Shown here piece after piece: positions 10,925-23,898 of a DNA stretch of 64,000 bases. Source of the stretch: Druceiella hillmani. Taxonomy: Eukaryota; Arthropoda; Insecta; Lepidoptera; Hepialidae. How positions within the stretch are numbered: position 1 is the stretch's first letter; each line of letters opens with the position of its first letter. The stretch is taken from assembly GCA_039881145.1 (NCBI GenBank), contig JAYKKI010000060.1, forward strand, positions 8,580,501 to 8,644,500, written 5' to 3'. The position numbers were made by a program, and so were the translations under genes. Below the pieces are notes generated by a model. The model searched no databases. It was not told the origin of the DNA and saw only the letters and a program-made list of their open reading frames with translations.

Positions 10925-13900
10925 GTTGGTATTTAATATTACAAAATTAGGGAAAGTGTCTCAGATATTTTAGAATTGTAGTTCACAGGAGGTTAACTAT
11001 ACTTTAAGAAATAAATAGAAGGTTATTAGGTTGGTTATACTGAGTAAAAGAAATCTCCACAGTAGTATTACGGGAGATAATCTGGATATAAAGGTTGGCC
11101 CATTTACAGTGGTACAAAAATTTTCTTAGGCAAAGAGAGAACATCGTGATAAGTCGTTAAAAAAAACATTAGTTTCGCAAAAATCGATAGTTAAGAAGTT
11201 ATGATTTTTTGTACTTTTTTTTAAAAATCTTTACTCCAGTCACACAAATCACTTTTGTTCGAAAACTTTTCTACCAATTTACATAAAATTTTGTATGAAG
11301 ATAGAATAGCACATAGTAAGCATACAATGAACATTTTTTGTGCTAATTCTTAGTTTCTGCTATTGCCTGAAACTTTATGTTGATGTTTTCTGTTCTCAAA
11401 AAAAAGGCTTAAAAAATCACTGTCGTAAAGTCTGTACCACTAGAGATTTGCTTATAGCATTAAAAACTGCCTTAGGATATGGTGATACTCTAGACATAAA
11501 TCGTAGTAACGTGACTATTGTAACATTTTCAGAAACGAACATCATTTCACTAAGTCACGAAAGGTGAAATTTCTGCCCTAATCCCAATTTTACCAAAACT
11601 AAGTCTATTTCTTTTAAAAAAGCATTAAGTCAACTCAGAGTGAACTAAACTATTCACAAATCAATATTTATTAATCTTTATAAGCAAACAATGTGTTCAG
11701 ATGTCTGCTACACACAGCACTTTTATGTTGTGCATGTATCAGAAAGAGTTTACCAAATATTTTAAGCCACAGAAAAATTTAACATTTTAATTTATGTAGT
11801 TCATAGGTAAACTAGTTCGAGATAACCAACACTATTTGCATATTCTTTTATTAAAAATACTAATATCTTAATATTATCTCCCTTAATGTATTTTGTAGCC
11901 GTATCTTGTATCTAAATAAGATATTTTCTTCTTAAAATCATTTTTCAATACGATTATAATCAAACTGTTAATAATGTGAAATATGGAACACGATTAAAAA
12001 TTGCTTGGTAAAGGTTTCCTTTCATAACTGTTTCTGGAATCGCTTTTATGTTTCGCACCCAAAGGGCTGGATTCTATTATATTGTCTATATACGTCAGAG
12101 GTTTTGAATCTACAACCGAATAAGTTATGTATTTGAACTTTAAATACAATATGTAATATTTCGTCTCGAAAATTCCATGTAAAACTAATTCCAGGAAAAA
12201 ATTAAGATGAATATATTTTAAGATGAATACTTTTTCCGTCAATAAAGACAAATGCTAGATTGATCATGATAGCGTGTAAATGAAAAAAAATTCTAAGAAT
12301 AATAAAATGGGAAAAATTAAATATAAATAAGTTAGTTAGACAAGCAAGTTTTATAATATTAGTACATATAAAAAAATAGAGAATTGGTCTATTGGTAAGT
12401 TGAAGATATTTACGTCAAAATGATTTGGAAGCACATAAAAAAATTAAATTCAAAGAAAATATTGCTTTTAGAATTTTGACCTTTAAATTTGCTTGTGTTA
12501 TTTATTTATTTATTTATTTATTAGAACACGCATCATGAGCCATCTTATACTGACCCAATTTAGATAAAATTTTCCGAGAGACATAGGGGTTGATTTGAAG
12601 TCACTTAAATTTTTTTTTTCATCTGAGCCAGTTTACTTAATCAAGACACGCAAATTACATTGAATTAGCACAACAACAACATAGAAGTATCTAGTTAGTG
12701 ATTATATCATCACGTGGCGCTACGTATATTTTAAATCGCGTAATGAAATTTCCACCCAGACTAAAAGGGTAATGGCAGTGGCTAGAATTTAAGTACGAGG
12801 TGGTGTGGGGCAAGTGGATAATTGAGTAAGCAACCCAAATTATAACTCAAGTAATTTCAAAAGTAATAAACTTTTAATATAGCTTTTTGGAACAAGGATT
12901 TCTCTCTGAAAATGATATCACTTTTTTAATTTTTAAAATATTTATTTCGACCTAAATTTACCTTCGATTATTATATGCTAAATATAGCTTTTTTATGAAT
13001 TTTAAGATTTTTTTTCCTATTTGGTTATTTAACAGAATAGAATCCTATTGATTTTCATCATAATTTATCAAATAGTTTAATTTTTACAAACAATTTTTAT
13101 AAAATCCCTTCTTTGTGTGCAGCAAATATTTTTGCTTACCTTTTGAGTGAATGTTGTTACCCCTTTTCCCTGATCCTTGTTATCTTTAACTTTGTTTTCC
13201 AACTTGTTTTATTTTTTTTATTAGCTGTGTGACCATAGATAAGATTTTTTACTATATTTATAATAATTTATTTTGAATATATTTGGCGTTAATTTTGTAG
13301 AAATTCATTATTCACAATTAAATGAAACTTCGGGTGGAATATTAGCAAAGGTTCTTTGCTAATTTCCCACGTGAAGATGTAGTAATACAACGAAACCTAG
13401 GTCGTGGTAAAGAAATTAAAGAAAGTAGAAATAATACTACATCACGTAGTTTCATTTAATTGTGTATTATTTATTTATAATTAACTAATGTAAATATACC
13501 TCATTAGATATAAAAAGATAACAAAAAATATTTAACAATAAAAGGATTTAAAAAAAATGCTGGGAATTCAATTTTATTTTACCAACGATTTTTAAATATT
13601 GTAAACAAGATTGTACACTAAGTTCTGTGAAAATAGACTCAGTTTATCAGTAGGCCTAAATGTAGAAACGAAAATGAAATAAATATATAAGTCGTTAGAG
13701 AGTAGGAAAAAATAGGAAATTTATACGTTTCTTTCTACACAGAGCAGATCGCTTCTATTATCAGAACCTACCTTGAACTGTATGTCAGAGTAAATGTGGG
13801 TCGTTATGGTCTAGCCATCATTAGTTGGCAAAATTGTTATTTGAGTACTTGGGCATGCTGTCTACTAACCATAGTTTGACTTGGCATTCGTACCTAAAAG

Positions 13901-16900
13901 AGAAGGAGGAAAGTACATGTATTGTTTTGGCGCAGAAGCTTGTTATATCACTGTCATCCCTATTTGCGTTGGAGATTGGTAATTGAATATTATATAAATG
14001 GAACCCAAGTATTGATAATCGAATAATGTGAAAATAGTGGGGTCAATATAATAGTATCTAGGCCATAAAATATCAGTTTACAACCCTTAAATAAACCTAG
14101 TGATAAACAATACGATTAGTCAGTTACAATTAAAGAGCCTTACATAAGATCTTAAAGTAAGTTCCTGCTAGCCATACCCATGTTATAGTTGAAAGAAAGT
14201 CGTATATTGAGAATTCGATGATATATGTTTTTCTACTCTACATTATATTGATAATGTTATGATAGAAAAAAACTAAGAAAAAACTTAAATCGTTGTTTGC
14301 TTCTGTGCAAAATCTTTGATATTTTAATATAATTTATATTAATGATTAATTGTAACAATTTGAAATTAATTTCGAGAAAATTTTTACTCAATTAATTTAT
14401 AGATAAATTTTATGGTTCGTGATAATAATCCATCACAGGTCCAAAATTGTTTAAGTCGTATGAAGAGAAAAACACAAAAAAATTATGGATAATTTTTTTC
14501 CTTACGGGATTTCATTTATATTTTTTTGGATACATATTTTCTTTATTTAACTTGTCCGGCCTTGGTTTTTCACAATAGTTTCTGAATAGATTGGATTGAT
14601 TCCAAAATCTCCATATACAATTCTGTTAATTGCGAACACAAAAGGAAAGTTTTTTATTCGATTGCATTTCTGTTGGAAAAAGAGTAAAAGTAAATTATAT
14701 AACTAAATTATATAACTAAAGAGTATATTTTTGAAATTAATCATTATTTATTGAATATATTTGGCGTCAATTTTGTAGAAATTCATTATAACTTAATTTT
14801 AATTCACAACTAAATGAAAAGTTGTGAAGAATCTTTACCATTGGGATCCAGTTTCAATGGTAAACCTTCTTTACAAATTTCCTACCTGAAGCTGTTGTTA
14901 CACAACGATACCTGGTTCGTGGTTAAGAATTTAACAATACTACATCACGTAATTTCATTTAGTTGTGATTAAACATTCAGTGTTAGTCTTTATTTGTTTA
15001 AAAAAATATTATCTGATAAGAATTCGATCTTTGAATTCAAGTTTACACAAATACATTTAATAGTTTTGGAATTCAATGCTCAAAAATATTTGATATGAGT
15101 GGGTTTTCTCAGTACTAATTCAAACTTGAGGTAGTAAAGAAAAACTTTAAAATTTAGATCAACATTTAGTTTCAATAGTCCTTATGGCTGTTGTTAGCAC
15201 TAGTTATAATTTCGTTTTTAACGATGTTAGAGCTTACACTAAAGATATGTTTCAAGAGTTTCAATAAATGTCATTTTGACGAGGTCTATTAAATAATACG
15301 CTTAATTTTCCGCCACGTGTACCGCTGTCTGATTGCACTAATTTTAATTTACCCTCTATCTTTGTCAGCTTTATAGCTATTCGATTTGTATATCAATTTG
15401 TTTCATTATGTATGTTTTTTAATAGTCAACAACTTGATGCAATAAAATCAGACTTTAATTATCGATAAACTAGAGTACCAAGACTTATTAAATGTGCATT
15501 TGCAATAAAATCAGACTTTAATTATCGATTAACTAGGGTATCCAGACTTATTGAATTATTTATAAGAAATGGGGAATACTTTATAGCCCTCTAGATGTAT
15601 CAGTAAATTTGGCAATTGCTTTAATTAAACATGCTGTGTATTGAAAAGAAAATATATTTAAATCTGAGGTTGCAAGCTATGCAAGGAATTATATCTTTAC
15701 GAAGGTCAAATTATGCCGATATCAATTTTAACAGGAGGGCATACAAAGTTACTGTCATGTTTGCTGGTTAAGTTGTTTGTGAACAAGGAAATGTATCACA
15801 GAAATTTAATTATTCATATTCGTATTATTACTATAGCATAGATAAATACTAATTAAGAGTCCTGGTCAGATATTTATTTAATTCTAGTTTTTTTTAAGGA
15901 AATATCAACCTTCTTTAGTGTGAAAGAAGAAAATAATACTAAAATGTATAATGCCTTCAGTTAAATTTACAATTCGGTCTAAGTTTTTATAGACTTATCA
16001 AATCATTAAAAACCTGATAATCTGTTGATTTTTTTCCTGCATTTCTCCTTAAGGTTCCGTACCTTAAAAGGAAAAACGGAACTCTTATGAGATCGCTTAC
16101 TTACCGGTCTGTGTGTTACTGCCGTTTTTCTCATAAATTGCTAACAGTAATAAAACATATTATCTCGCATATCTCCCAATAACCAACACGTAAAAATAAA
16201 ATTTTAGGTGGCAAATTCAGTACTCGAGAATTTTTTTAAATTCTGTTTATAGTGTGGGAAATTATTTGAAAGAAGCAATAATAAGGGTCCCAGAACACTT
16301 TTTTGTTCATTTTACGTCATATATCTTCGGAGACATAATGAAAAATAATCAAAAAATACCTCCATATTTCGGAAACTACCCAACCCAAAATTATGGAAAA
16401 ATACATTCTTTCAGAAGCCCCTGCAAAGGTTGTAAGAAAACTGTAGCGGTTTCCCTGGATCTTTTAACTTTTTTAATATGCGCCATATTTTACCGCCTGT
16501 AAAAGATTTAGTGGGTTATATGTTTACATTGCGAAAAAATAATACTTGTAAATAGTTTAATAGAAATACCATGTAACCATAAATGTTTACAAGTGACAAC
16601 AGGCTTTTCTTTACATCTACATTTCTTTTTTTTTGTAGATATAAGAAGTTAGGTTTTGTAACAAACAGTTTTTATAAATATATAAACAAACCTAATTACT
16701 TATTACTGAAATATATTGTGTAAAGAACAATGTAACGAATATAGTTAGAAAGAAGCTGCATTCTGTGGTTGGTACTTTCTCTTTCATAAAATAGCGTAAG
16801 AACAAGAGTAGCATGTTTGCCAAGTAAACAAAATGACCCCTATTTATTTCAAGCACTTTGTTTTGGCGGTTTGTTAAGTGCCTTTTTTCACTTCTTGCTT

Positions 16901-16993
16901 AAGTGATTATTGAACAAGTGGTATAATATCTGCACTGCTGTTATTGTACTTACCATTTATTTACGCATGTCTTGTTGATATATGCTACATATG

Positions 16994-17047
<54 letters not shown>

Positions 17048-19012
17048 ATGTATTTAATATATTCTGCAGCTTTAGATATACCACCAAGAATATATCGATT
17101 CCTTCATTGCTGCTATGTAAAATAAATTTATGTTTTAAAAGGAAATCGTTATGTAAAACAAATTTAAGTTTTAAAAGGGAACAGTTCTTCAGAACTTTGT
17201 TTCAGCGGTTTGCTAAGTGAATATTTTTATATCTTGTTTTCTGAAGTGATTCTTGAACAAACGGTTTAATATCAATACTGATATTATCGTGCTTACCATA
17301 TATTAATGTATTTCATGTTGATATAAAAAAGCTGCAGTATATATTTTGCCCGCATTTTGGTTTCGTCATTGCCTTTCCTATTAGTTCGCGTAGTCATGTA
17401 AAGCAAGTTTATGTTTTAAAACGTCACAGTTATTATTTCATACACTTTGTTTTGGCGGTTTGCTAAAGGACTTTTTCAGCATTTATTTATGACCGGTTTT
17501 TGAGTACTTTTTATCAGGTAGATATCAATTCCATAACTTTTTTGTTTGAAATTCTTCGTATAAAAAAGTTGTGAAATAAATATCTATTCCATAAAAGGTG
17601 CTCAGAAAACAGTAATTATTCGTTTCCTGTTGATATAAAAGAGTCGCATTATATATTTTGCACATAACATTTTGGTTTTGTCGGTGCCTCTGTTATTATT
17701 TCTAGTAGTTACGTAAAATCAGCTTAACTTTTAAAACAACTAATATTTAATTAGCATTTCAAAATACATTGTTGATGATAATGTTTTAATTAGAAGTATT
17801 TATTTGTTTCTCAATTTATTGATATTATCGCTTCTGTCAGCTTTTTGTGTGGAAAAGTTTAGTTACGTAACATATTCCTATGTTTAAAACATTATTTTCT
17901 GTTTGAAAATTCAATAAACTGTTCTTTGGATATGTTTATCCTAAGTAAGCTGATAAAAAGCTTATCTAGATGTATTTTTGGTACACTATTTAGAAAAAAA
18001 TATTGGGATTATTACATCGAAACAATTAGATCATTGAGCTCTCATAAATTCCTTTGCACAAAAATTATATTTAGACTGGCTCCAAAAGGTGGTCAATAGA
18101 ACTTAATTTGTATGCATTATTGGAGTATAGAAGAGATATAGTGAATTTCATACTTAACAAAAACTAGATTATTGAGCTTTCACAAATTCCTATACACACA
18201 ACTACTATTTAGATTGGCTCCAAAAGGTGGCAAATAGGACTTATTTTGTATGCATAGACCTTTAAGAGAATCCAGTTTAAAGAATACATGATATTACATG
18301 GATTATCAGTAATCTTAGTATCAAATTTTATCTAAATTGGAACAATAGTTGAGGAGAAAAGAACTATATATGCGCACATACATGCGTTAATACATGTGTG
18401 TGTCTGTTTGTTTCGTTTTTTGTTTATAAAAGAGTTAAACCTTTTCACATATTTATTAACACCTTTCGTTCAACCGAGTTGACGAGATACTTGTCATTTG
18501 GAAGATTCGTGTTATTTGAAACATCTTTATTTGCAACTTTTGTTGTTTAGTCTCTTCAATCATTTTCAATACCATAAGGATGAAGTCATGAGCAACATCT
18601 AGTTATAATATAATTGAATTTCGATTTATTTTATGATATAAATTTATATTAATATTTTTTCACAGGTCGCCAAAAGAAGAATCCCTTAAAGAAGTTGCTG
18701 CCTCTTCTTGTATTTTTGAGACTGAAAATGAATGCTTTGATACCAATTATACTTGCCTTGTTAGCTTTTATAGCCGTGAAAGCTCTAATAATCGGAAAGC
18801 TGGCATTCCTAATAACAACATTTTGCATGTTCAAGAACTTGCTCTCTCCTAAAAAGCCGATGATGCCTGCCGCCACCTCCTATGAGGTCGTATCTGAACC
18901 CTACAGCCACGATCGTCCGTACCCGCCAAGTAATACTCCAAGCTGGGGTAGAACTTACGACGATAGTGGAGATACTTTAGCTTATTCAAATTATGATAGT
19001 AATCAGGAATAA
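10681..19012 (+). CDS. Osiris family protein A (DUF1676), 5' end missing
   Basis: Two exons of an Osiris gene: 10681-10924 and 18666-19012, joined across a phase-1 intron in a Gly codon. They give 196 residues. Exon 2 encodes the DUF1676 block, from ETALQYARTL through ADGLSIQQIGAPR and SLEPLPAEPKARE to LQRSLEE. Exon 3 encodes a basic start (RQKKNPLKK), a long hydrophobic helix with AFIAVKALIIGKLAF, and a tail ending GDTLAYSNYDSNQE, where GDTLAY fits the AQxLAY motif. The signal-peptide and two-cysteine exon is not seen within the window. Osiris proteins are insect-specific, enter the secretory pathway, are linked to endosomes and membranes, and act in cuticle-forming epithelia. It differs from B and C in having Cys in the helix region (FCMF) and Ile-Gln-Gln where they have Leu-(Ile/Val)-Gly. 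The exact orthologue number is not assignable by eye. Confidence 0.9.
13276..13464 (+). mobile_element. hammerhead-motif repeat, copy 1
   Basis: A 189-bp fold-back element. Its left tail (atatttggcgttaattttgt) and internal arms match four other copies in the window. The ribozyme-like segment is 13367-13407 on the plus strand. It reads gtgaaga where the consensus has ctgaaga, so the first core base is lost. Left and right flanks share only short AT-rich words, so no clear target duplication. Confidence 0.75.
14753..14967 (+). mobile_element. hammerhead-motif repeat, copy 2
   Basis: This 215-bp copy has the same left tail (ggcgtcaattttgtagaaat) and the ending tacatcacgtaatttcattt. The ribozyme-like segment is 14881-14922 and has several substitutions (ctgaagc, gata), so it is further decayed than copies 1, 3 and 4. 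Confidence 0.7.
15439..15555. repeat. 63-bp tandem duplication
   Basis: Two copies starting gcaataaaatcagacttta at 15439 and 15502, nearly identical. Confidence 0.85.
16051..16130 (+). repeat. dispersed GTTCCGT...ACGGAAC repeat
   Basis: This segment begins ggttccgtaccttaaaagga and continues aaaacggaactcttatgaga. Related copies lie at 8882-8963 (reverse), 25121-25198 and 27311-27380. It is a common interspersed insect-type repeat of unnamed family. Confidence 0.55.
16850..17760. repeat. degenerate tandem repeat, unit about 250-340 bp
   Basis: Three diverged units share actttgttttggcggtttg, the phrase 'gtgattnttgaacaa', 'cttaccat' and 'ttgttgatata'. A (TA)n tract (16990-17045) interrupts the first unit. 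Confidence 0.65.
18030..18255. repeat. tandem duplication, unit about 140 bp
   Basis: Two diverged copies, each with 'attgagct', 'gactggctccaaaaggtgg' or its variant, and 'ttgtatgcat'. Confidence 0.75.
18666..19012 (+). CDS. Osiris gene A, exon 3
   Basis: This exon starts after ttttttcacag, where GT completes the split Gly codon, and ends at TAA 19010-19012. It encodes 114 residues after the Gly: basic patch, hydrophobic helix and Pro/Ser/Tyr-rich tail with GDTLAY. Confidence 0.92.
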
Positions 19013-19130
19013 GATTAAATCAAATATTGTACAGGGGTGGATTATTTATTTTATCAGTTATAGAATGCTTGCTTTCGTTGGGGGAAATTTAATTATTATT
19101 TAGGGATATTGTAATATAAGGTTTTGTATC

Positions 19131-19148
19131 AATAAATATGTAAATAAA
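19131..19148 (+). terminator. poly(A) signals of Osiris gene A
   Basis: Two AATAAA hexamers at 19131-19136 and 19143-19148, about 120-135 nt after the stop. A GT-rich segment (ttggtcgttgtttt) follows, as expected at a cleavage site. Confidence 0.65.
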
Positions 19149-19914
19149 ATAATTAAAACTTGGTCGTTGTTTTCATACATAGTTATATTAATATAGCCAA
19201 GCATTTGCCATGATTTGTAGTGTCAATAACAATTTATTTGTTTCTTAATTTTAATATAATATGGTATTATTCACAAGAACTCATTTACTCAATATAAATA
19301 TTAAAATAATTAGAAATGCTGTAAAGTTCTTAAAGTATTTCACAAAGAAACACATTAATAATTATTTCGAAGATTATATTTATTTATTAAAAAAAAAGTA
19401 ACTCTATTTGCGACTTTGTGTGCATTGGAAGCTGATTTCGTATATTCAAATTAAGATTATTCAATAGATATAATCAATATACACTCCCAATGTGTGATAT
19501 GAGTAATTGTAAATATTTTTCTCAATATTTGTATTCAATTGACTACCATCACTATGGATGAAGGCCGTACGGACAAAAGATTTGGTAGAGGTAATTATTT
19601 TTTTTTCAATCTGGCGTATTTATTACCTTGTTTAAGATAATGAATTAAAACTAAATATATGACTTTTGGAATGTAAAAAGAACTATAAAGAACTATAAAT
19701 AACACCAGTGAAAGATTTCACTTGCACCATTTTCTCTCCGATTCTTTTCACATTTCCTAATGTGATTAAATCGACTTGTGGAATGAGGAAATTACGAAAT
19801 TTATTTATTTTATGAATACTAATAAACATATTGAAAATGCGTTGTACATTTTAGAAATTGGTGGTCCAAACATTTTGTGAAGTGCCAATTTTCTTACATC
19901 TGTATGCTATAGAT

Positions 19915-21175
19915 AGGACTAAGCTGGATATTTTAGGAAACTACAACACAAAGTGCAGGTATAAACCTTTCAAATTAGGATTTATTCTACTGAACTCATT
20001 AGATACTTGTAATTTGATATAAACATAAAAAAGAAGGGGCTAAGACGGATATTTTAGGAAATTACAACACTATACAACATAAATCACAAACATACAAATC
20101 CTTCCAATCAGGATCTACTGAGCTAATTATATGCTTCGGGGTTTCATATAAAATATGAAATAGAAACAGCTAAGCTGGTTATTTTAGGAAATCACAACAC
20201 TAAACTTGTATGTATTGATATTTCAAATATGATTTATTCTACTGAGTTTATGAGATACTCGTAGTTAAATTAAAACATGAAATAGAACGTGCTAAGCTGG
20301 ATATGTTAGAAAATTACAACACTAAAAAAACAAATTGCAAGTATTGATATTTTGAATGGGATTTATTCTATTGAGCTCATGAGATACTTGTAATTAAATT
20401 AAAACATGAAATAGAACGTGCTAAGGTGGATATGTTAGAAAATTACAACACTAAAAAAACAAATTGCAAGTATTGATATTTTGAATGGGATTTATTCTAT
20501 TGAGCTCATGAGATACTTGTAATTAAATTAAAACATGAAATAAAACGTGCTAAGCTGGATATGTTAGAAAATTACAACACTAAAAAAAACAAATTGCAAG
20601 TATTGATATTTCGAATGGGATTTATTCTATTGAGCTCATGAGATACTTGTAATTAAATTAAAACATGAAATAGAACGTGCTAAGATGGATATGCTAGAAA
20701 ATTACAACACTAAAAAAACAAATTGCAAGTATTGATATTTTGAATGGGATTTATTCTATTGAGCTCATGAGATACTTGTAATTAAATTAAAACATGAAAT
20801 AGAACGTGCTAAGGTGGATATGTTAGAAAATTACAACACTAAAAAAACAAATTGCAAGTATTGATATTTTGAATGGGATTTATTCTATTGAGCTCATGAG
20901 ATACTTGTAATTAAATTAAAACATGAAATAAAACGTGCTAAGCTGGATATGTTAGAAAATTACAACACTAAAAAAAACAAATTGCAAGTATTGATATTTC
21001 GAATGGGATTTATTCTATTGAGCTCATGATATACTTGTAATTAAATTAACACATGAAATAGAAAGTGACAAGCCGGAAATTTTAGGAAATCGCAACACTA
21101 AACAACACAAATTCCATGTATTAATCTTTCAGATCTGTATTAATTCTACTGAGCTTATGACATATCTGTACTTAA
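19915..21175. repeat. tandem array of 129-bp units with higher-order structure
   Basis: Regular units start aacgtgctaag at 20286, 20415, 20544, 20674, 20803 and 20932, a spacing of 129-130 bp. Diverged units extend the array on both sides. The 20415/20544 pair recurs almost identically as 20803/20932, so a 388-bp trimer has been duplicated as a block. Confidence 0.93.
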
Positions 21176-22526
21176 TAACTAAAAGAATTCTTTTGAGTAG
21201 CGTACCCCTAATAATTTACAGACGATCAACAGATAGGGAAGTGATTTTGGTTTCATAAAATATATACGTATATGTATATAAATACATGTAGATATGTATT
21301 AAACATGCCTTCGTTAAATCGGTATTATGAAAGGAGAATCGTAGTCTTGACTAAAACTTGTTAAATATCAGTGTTAATACTCGTAAATATTAAGGGGTAC
21401 ATATTATTTCCATTAAATAATTTTTAAACATGTATATTTTTTTTCACCTGTCAATATATTGTCCAGCTTTTCTTTCAGAGATCGTGAATTGTTTTCCATT
21501 ACTACATTTATCCCTTTTAAAGATTTTTTAAAAATATTTTTCATTTTACCTCCGAATTAATAAGTTTTTTCACTGAGAAAAATTCCAAGTTTGTAAAGTC
21601 ATACGACTTTTTCTTTCGGTCAGTATAAATGAAATTATAAGCAAAATCTGAAATTTTTACACAATTAATTTGAAGTTTTAACTATTGTAGTATACTAGGG
21701 TTAATAATTTATGACTATGGTAATTTTAAAATTTCTTCAAAAAACGACAGACAGTGATCGTACATATGTTTCGTTTTCTCTTTTGATCAAAAATAATGAG
21801 CAACGTTACTAATTTCAAATATCTTTATATTTCCGTATTTTGAGGTAAGGAAATATATAAATATTTGGGATTACTATAATATTGTTAACCTAGATGTTTC
21901 TTGAAAAATTTGGACAGTTACTATTCAGTGTAACATTGTTAATTAAAAAAGGAATCATATTTTAATGAGTTTATTAGTAGGGTAATAATAATGATGGAAA
22001 ATTGTATCCAAGAAATTTAGCATTTACATTTTTTGTTAGTTCCTAACTGATGTTTCGTTATTTTTGGAAATCGTCAAAGATATTTGGACTTAGTAAAATA
22101 AAAAAGCCCTTACTGTTTGCTATTTCAAATTTCACTACGACGCGACGGTTTCAAAATCGATCAAAGAACCGCAAAATATTAAGTTAAAAAATAAGTACGT
22201 ATTCAATTATAAAAGCTTAAAACACCTGGGACTTTTCCTCACAACTACTTTCAACTCTCAAATGATTCCAATATAAATAGTGGCCTAACGTATAACGAGT
22301 TCCGTAGCACCAAAGAATATTAAACTTAATAAGTTAGTATTTCTCAAAAGCATTGCGAACTTTTGAGAAATACAAACAAAATGATGGCTGCGGTCGATAT
22401 TAAAAATATCCTATATTTTAAAAATTACACAAAATATTTTATTTATAGCTTTAGCAAAAAAAACAAATTTTGTTTCAAAAATTTATTTTACTGTCTTTTT
22501 TTCATAATTATACACAGGTTAATTAA

Positions 22527-22640
22527 AAAGTTAGGGATGTGGGGCACACTTTTTAATAATTCAAAAGCGCATATCTCACCAACTATTGACTTAAATATAA
22601 AAGTTATTCTAAAACCTCTATATAATTTTTAAGACCTATC
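22527..22640 (+). repeat. second copy of the 8.6-kb dispersed repeat module
   Basis: It shares 'ggggcacactttttaa', 'gcatatctcaccaactatt', 'cttaaata' and 'aagacctatctgacg' with 8597-8710. It lacks the adjoining gacagacagac module. Confidence 0.6.
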
Positions 22641-23858
22641 TGACGTTACCATTTAAAAAAATATTGGAATGGTATTCACAAAGTATTGTATACCACTTGA
22701 AATAGAATAAAAGAGTTTTCTCATTCCCTTTATTAAATAAAAACTGAATTAAAAATATGTTGGTATGCGATCAGTCGTTACAGAATGTTATTAGAAAAAT
22801 GTTTTCTCTCCAAAGCCAAATCGTTTTCATTCCATATAACATAATCCATTGAAACGAAAAAAAGCTGAAAAGAAATCTAGACTAATGTTGCTCGCAATAC
22901 GACTGCGACGTTTGATACGTTGATCTGCTCAGTGGCCTGGAATCATAAAACGAAATGTAAATGAAAAAAATGATAACTTCTCTATAAGAAACGTAAAGGC
23001 CATAAAAATGCACGGGTCGTAAAAACGACGAAGTTAAATCAGATAGCATCCAGTTTTGAATACGTATTATTCGCTGTGTGCTTCGTTGTAGCTTGGATTC
23101 CTTTACAGGGGGTTGAGGGTGGATTTGTAAGGCTTTATTAATGTACGATACGGAGTACTGCATACGCATTTTCATTACATTGGAGATAGAGGGACATAAA
23201 AAGAACGAGTTTTTCTTTTGTTGCCCTCTTTTTAAATATGTTAAATAAAATATTTAGTGAAATAAACTGATGTGTATAGAATGTCATGGCTTAAATTTAA
23301 CTTCAAACTGAAGATTGTAATCTTCATATCTTTGATAATATAGTTGTCGTTGATGAGCTACGCTTTACGCTAAATTTGATTATAGTGACTTCCATCACAA
23401 TTTATATTGCACATTTTTAAAACTGTTTGAATTTAGAACGATTTTGTGATAAAAAAAATTATTTCAATGAACTTTTCACAAATGTTCTCACGAATAGTTC
23501 AAAACACACGTAAATTTTCCTAAAAAAAACCAAAATGACTTCTATAATTCTTGCTTTTGAAACTTTGATAATTAATAAAAATCTTTTATTACGTTGGTAG
23601 TTTGTGAAATTTTCACTCTATGGATATTGCTTAATTAATTATTGAAAATTTCAGAGGAGATTGGGAAAATTTTATTAAAATTTGTGCTAAAGGACGCAGA
23701 GGTATTTAGTTTACTCAAAATAAAAATTAAAAAAATTGTTGATTGCGATTAATCAATTTTTAGTGGGGGCAAATCTTATGGGTTCGCGTCACCGACATGC
23801 TTATGTTAACATTACGTCTGTAGCTATGAGTATGATGGTTGCGCTGGCTAGCAGTGAA

Positions 23859-23861
<3 letters not shown>

Positions 23862-23891
<30 letters not shown>
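23862..23891. repeat. (TA)n microsatellite
   Basis: About 15 TA units. Confidence 0.9.

Positions 23892-23898
<7 letters not shown>

Larger units (their letters stand above)
10925..18665 (+). other. Osiris gene A, intron 2 (7.7 kb)
   Basis: This intron runs from donor gttggt to acceptor ttttttcacag and is 7741 bp long. It carries two copies of the hammerhead-like repeat, several short tandem duplications, a (TA)n tract and a (TTTA)n tract at about 12496-12525. I see no other gene inside it. The position and phase match intron 2 of genes B and C. Confidence 0.85.

Noticed and set aside
19541..19600. Possible short exon near gactaccatcactatggatga ending in a GT
   Set aside because: The promising frame meets a stop at once and no acceptor or partner exon is evident.
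22882..23175. 97-codon minus-strand frame
   Set aside because: No family motif, no splice sites and ordinary AT-rich composition; most likely a chance open frame.
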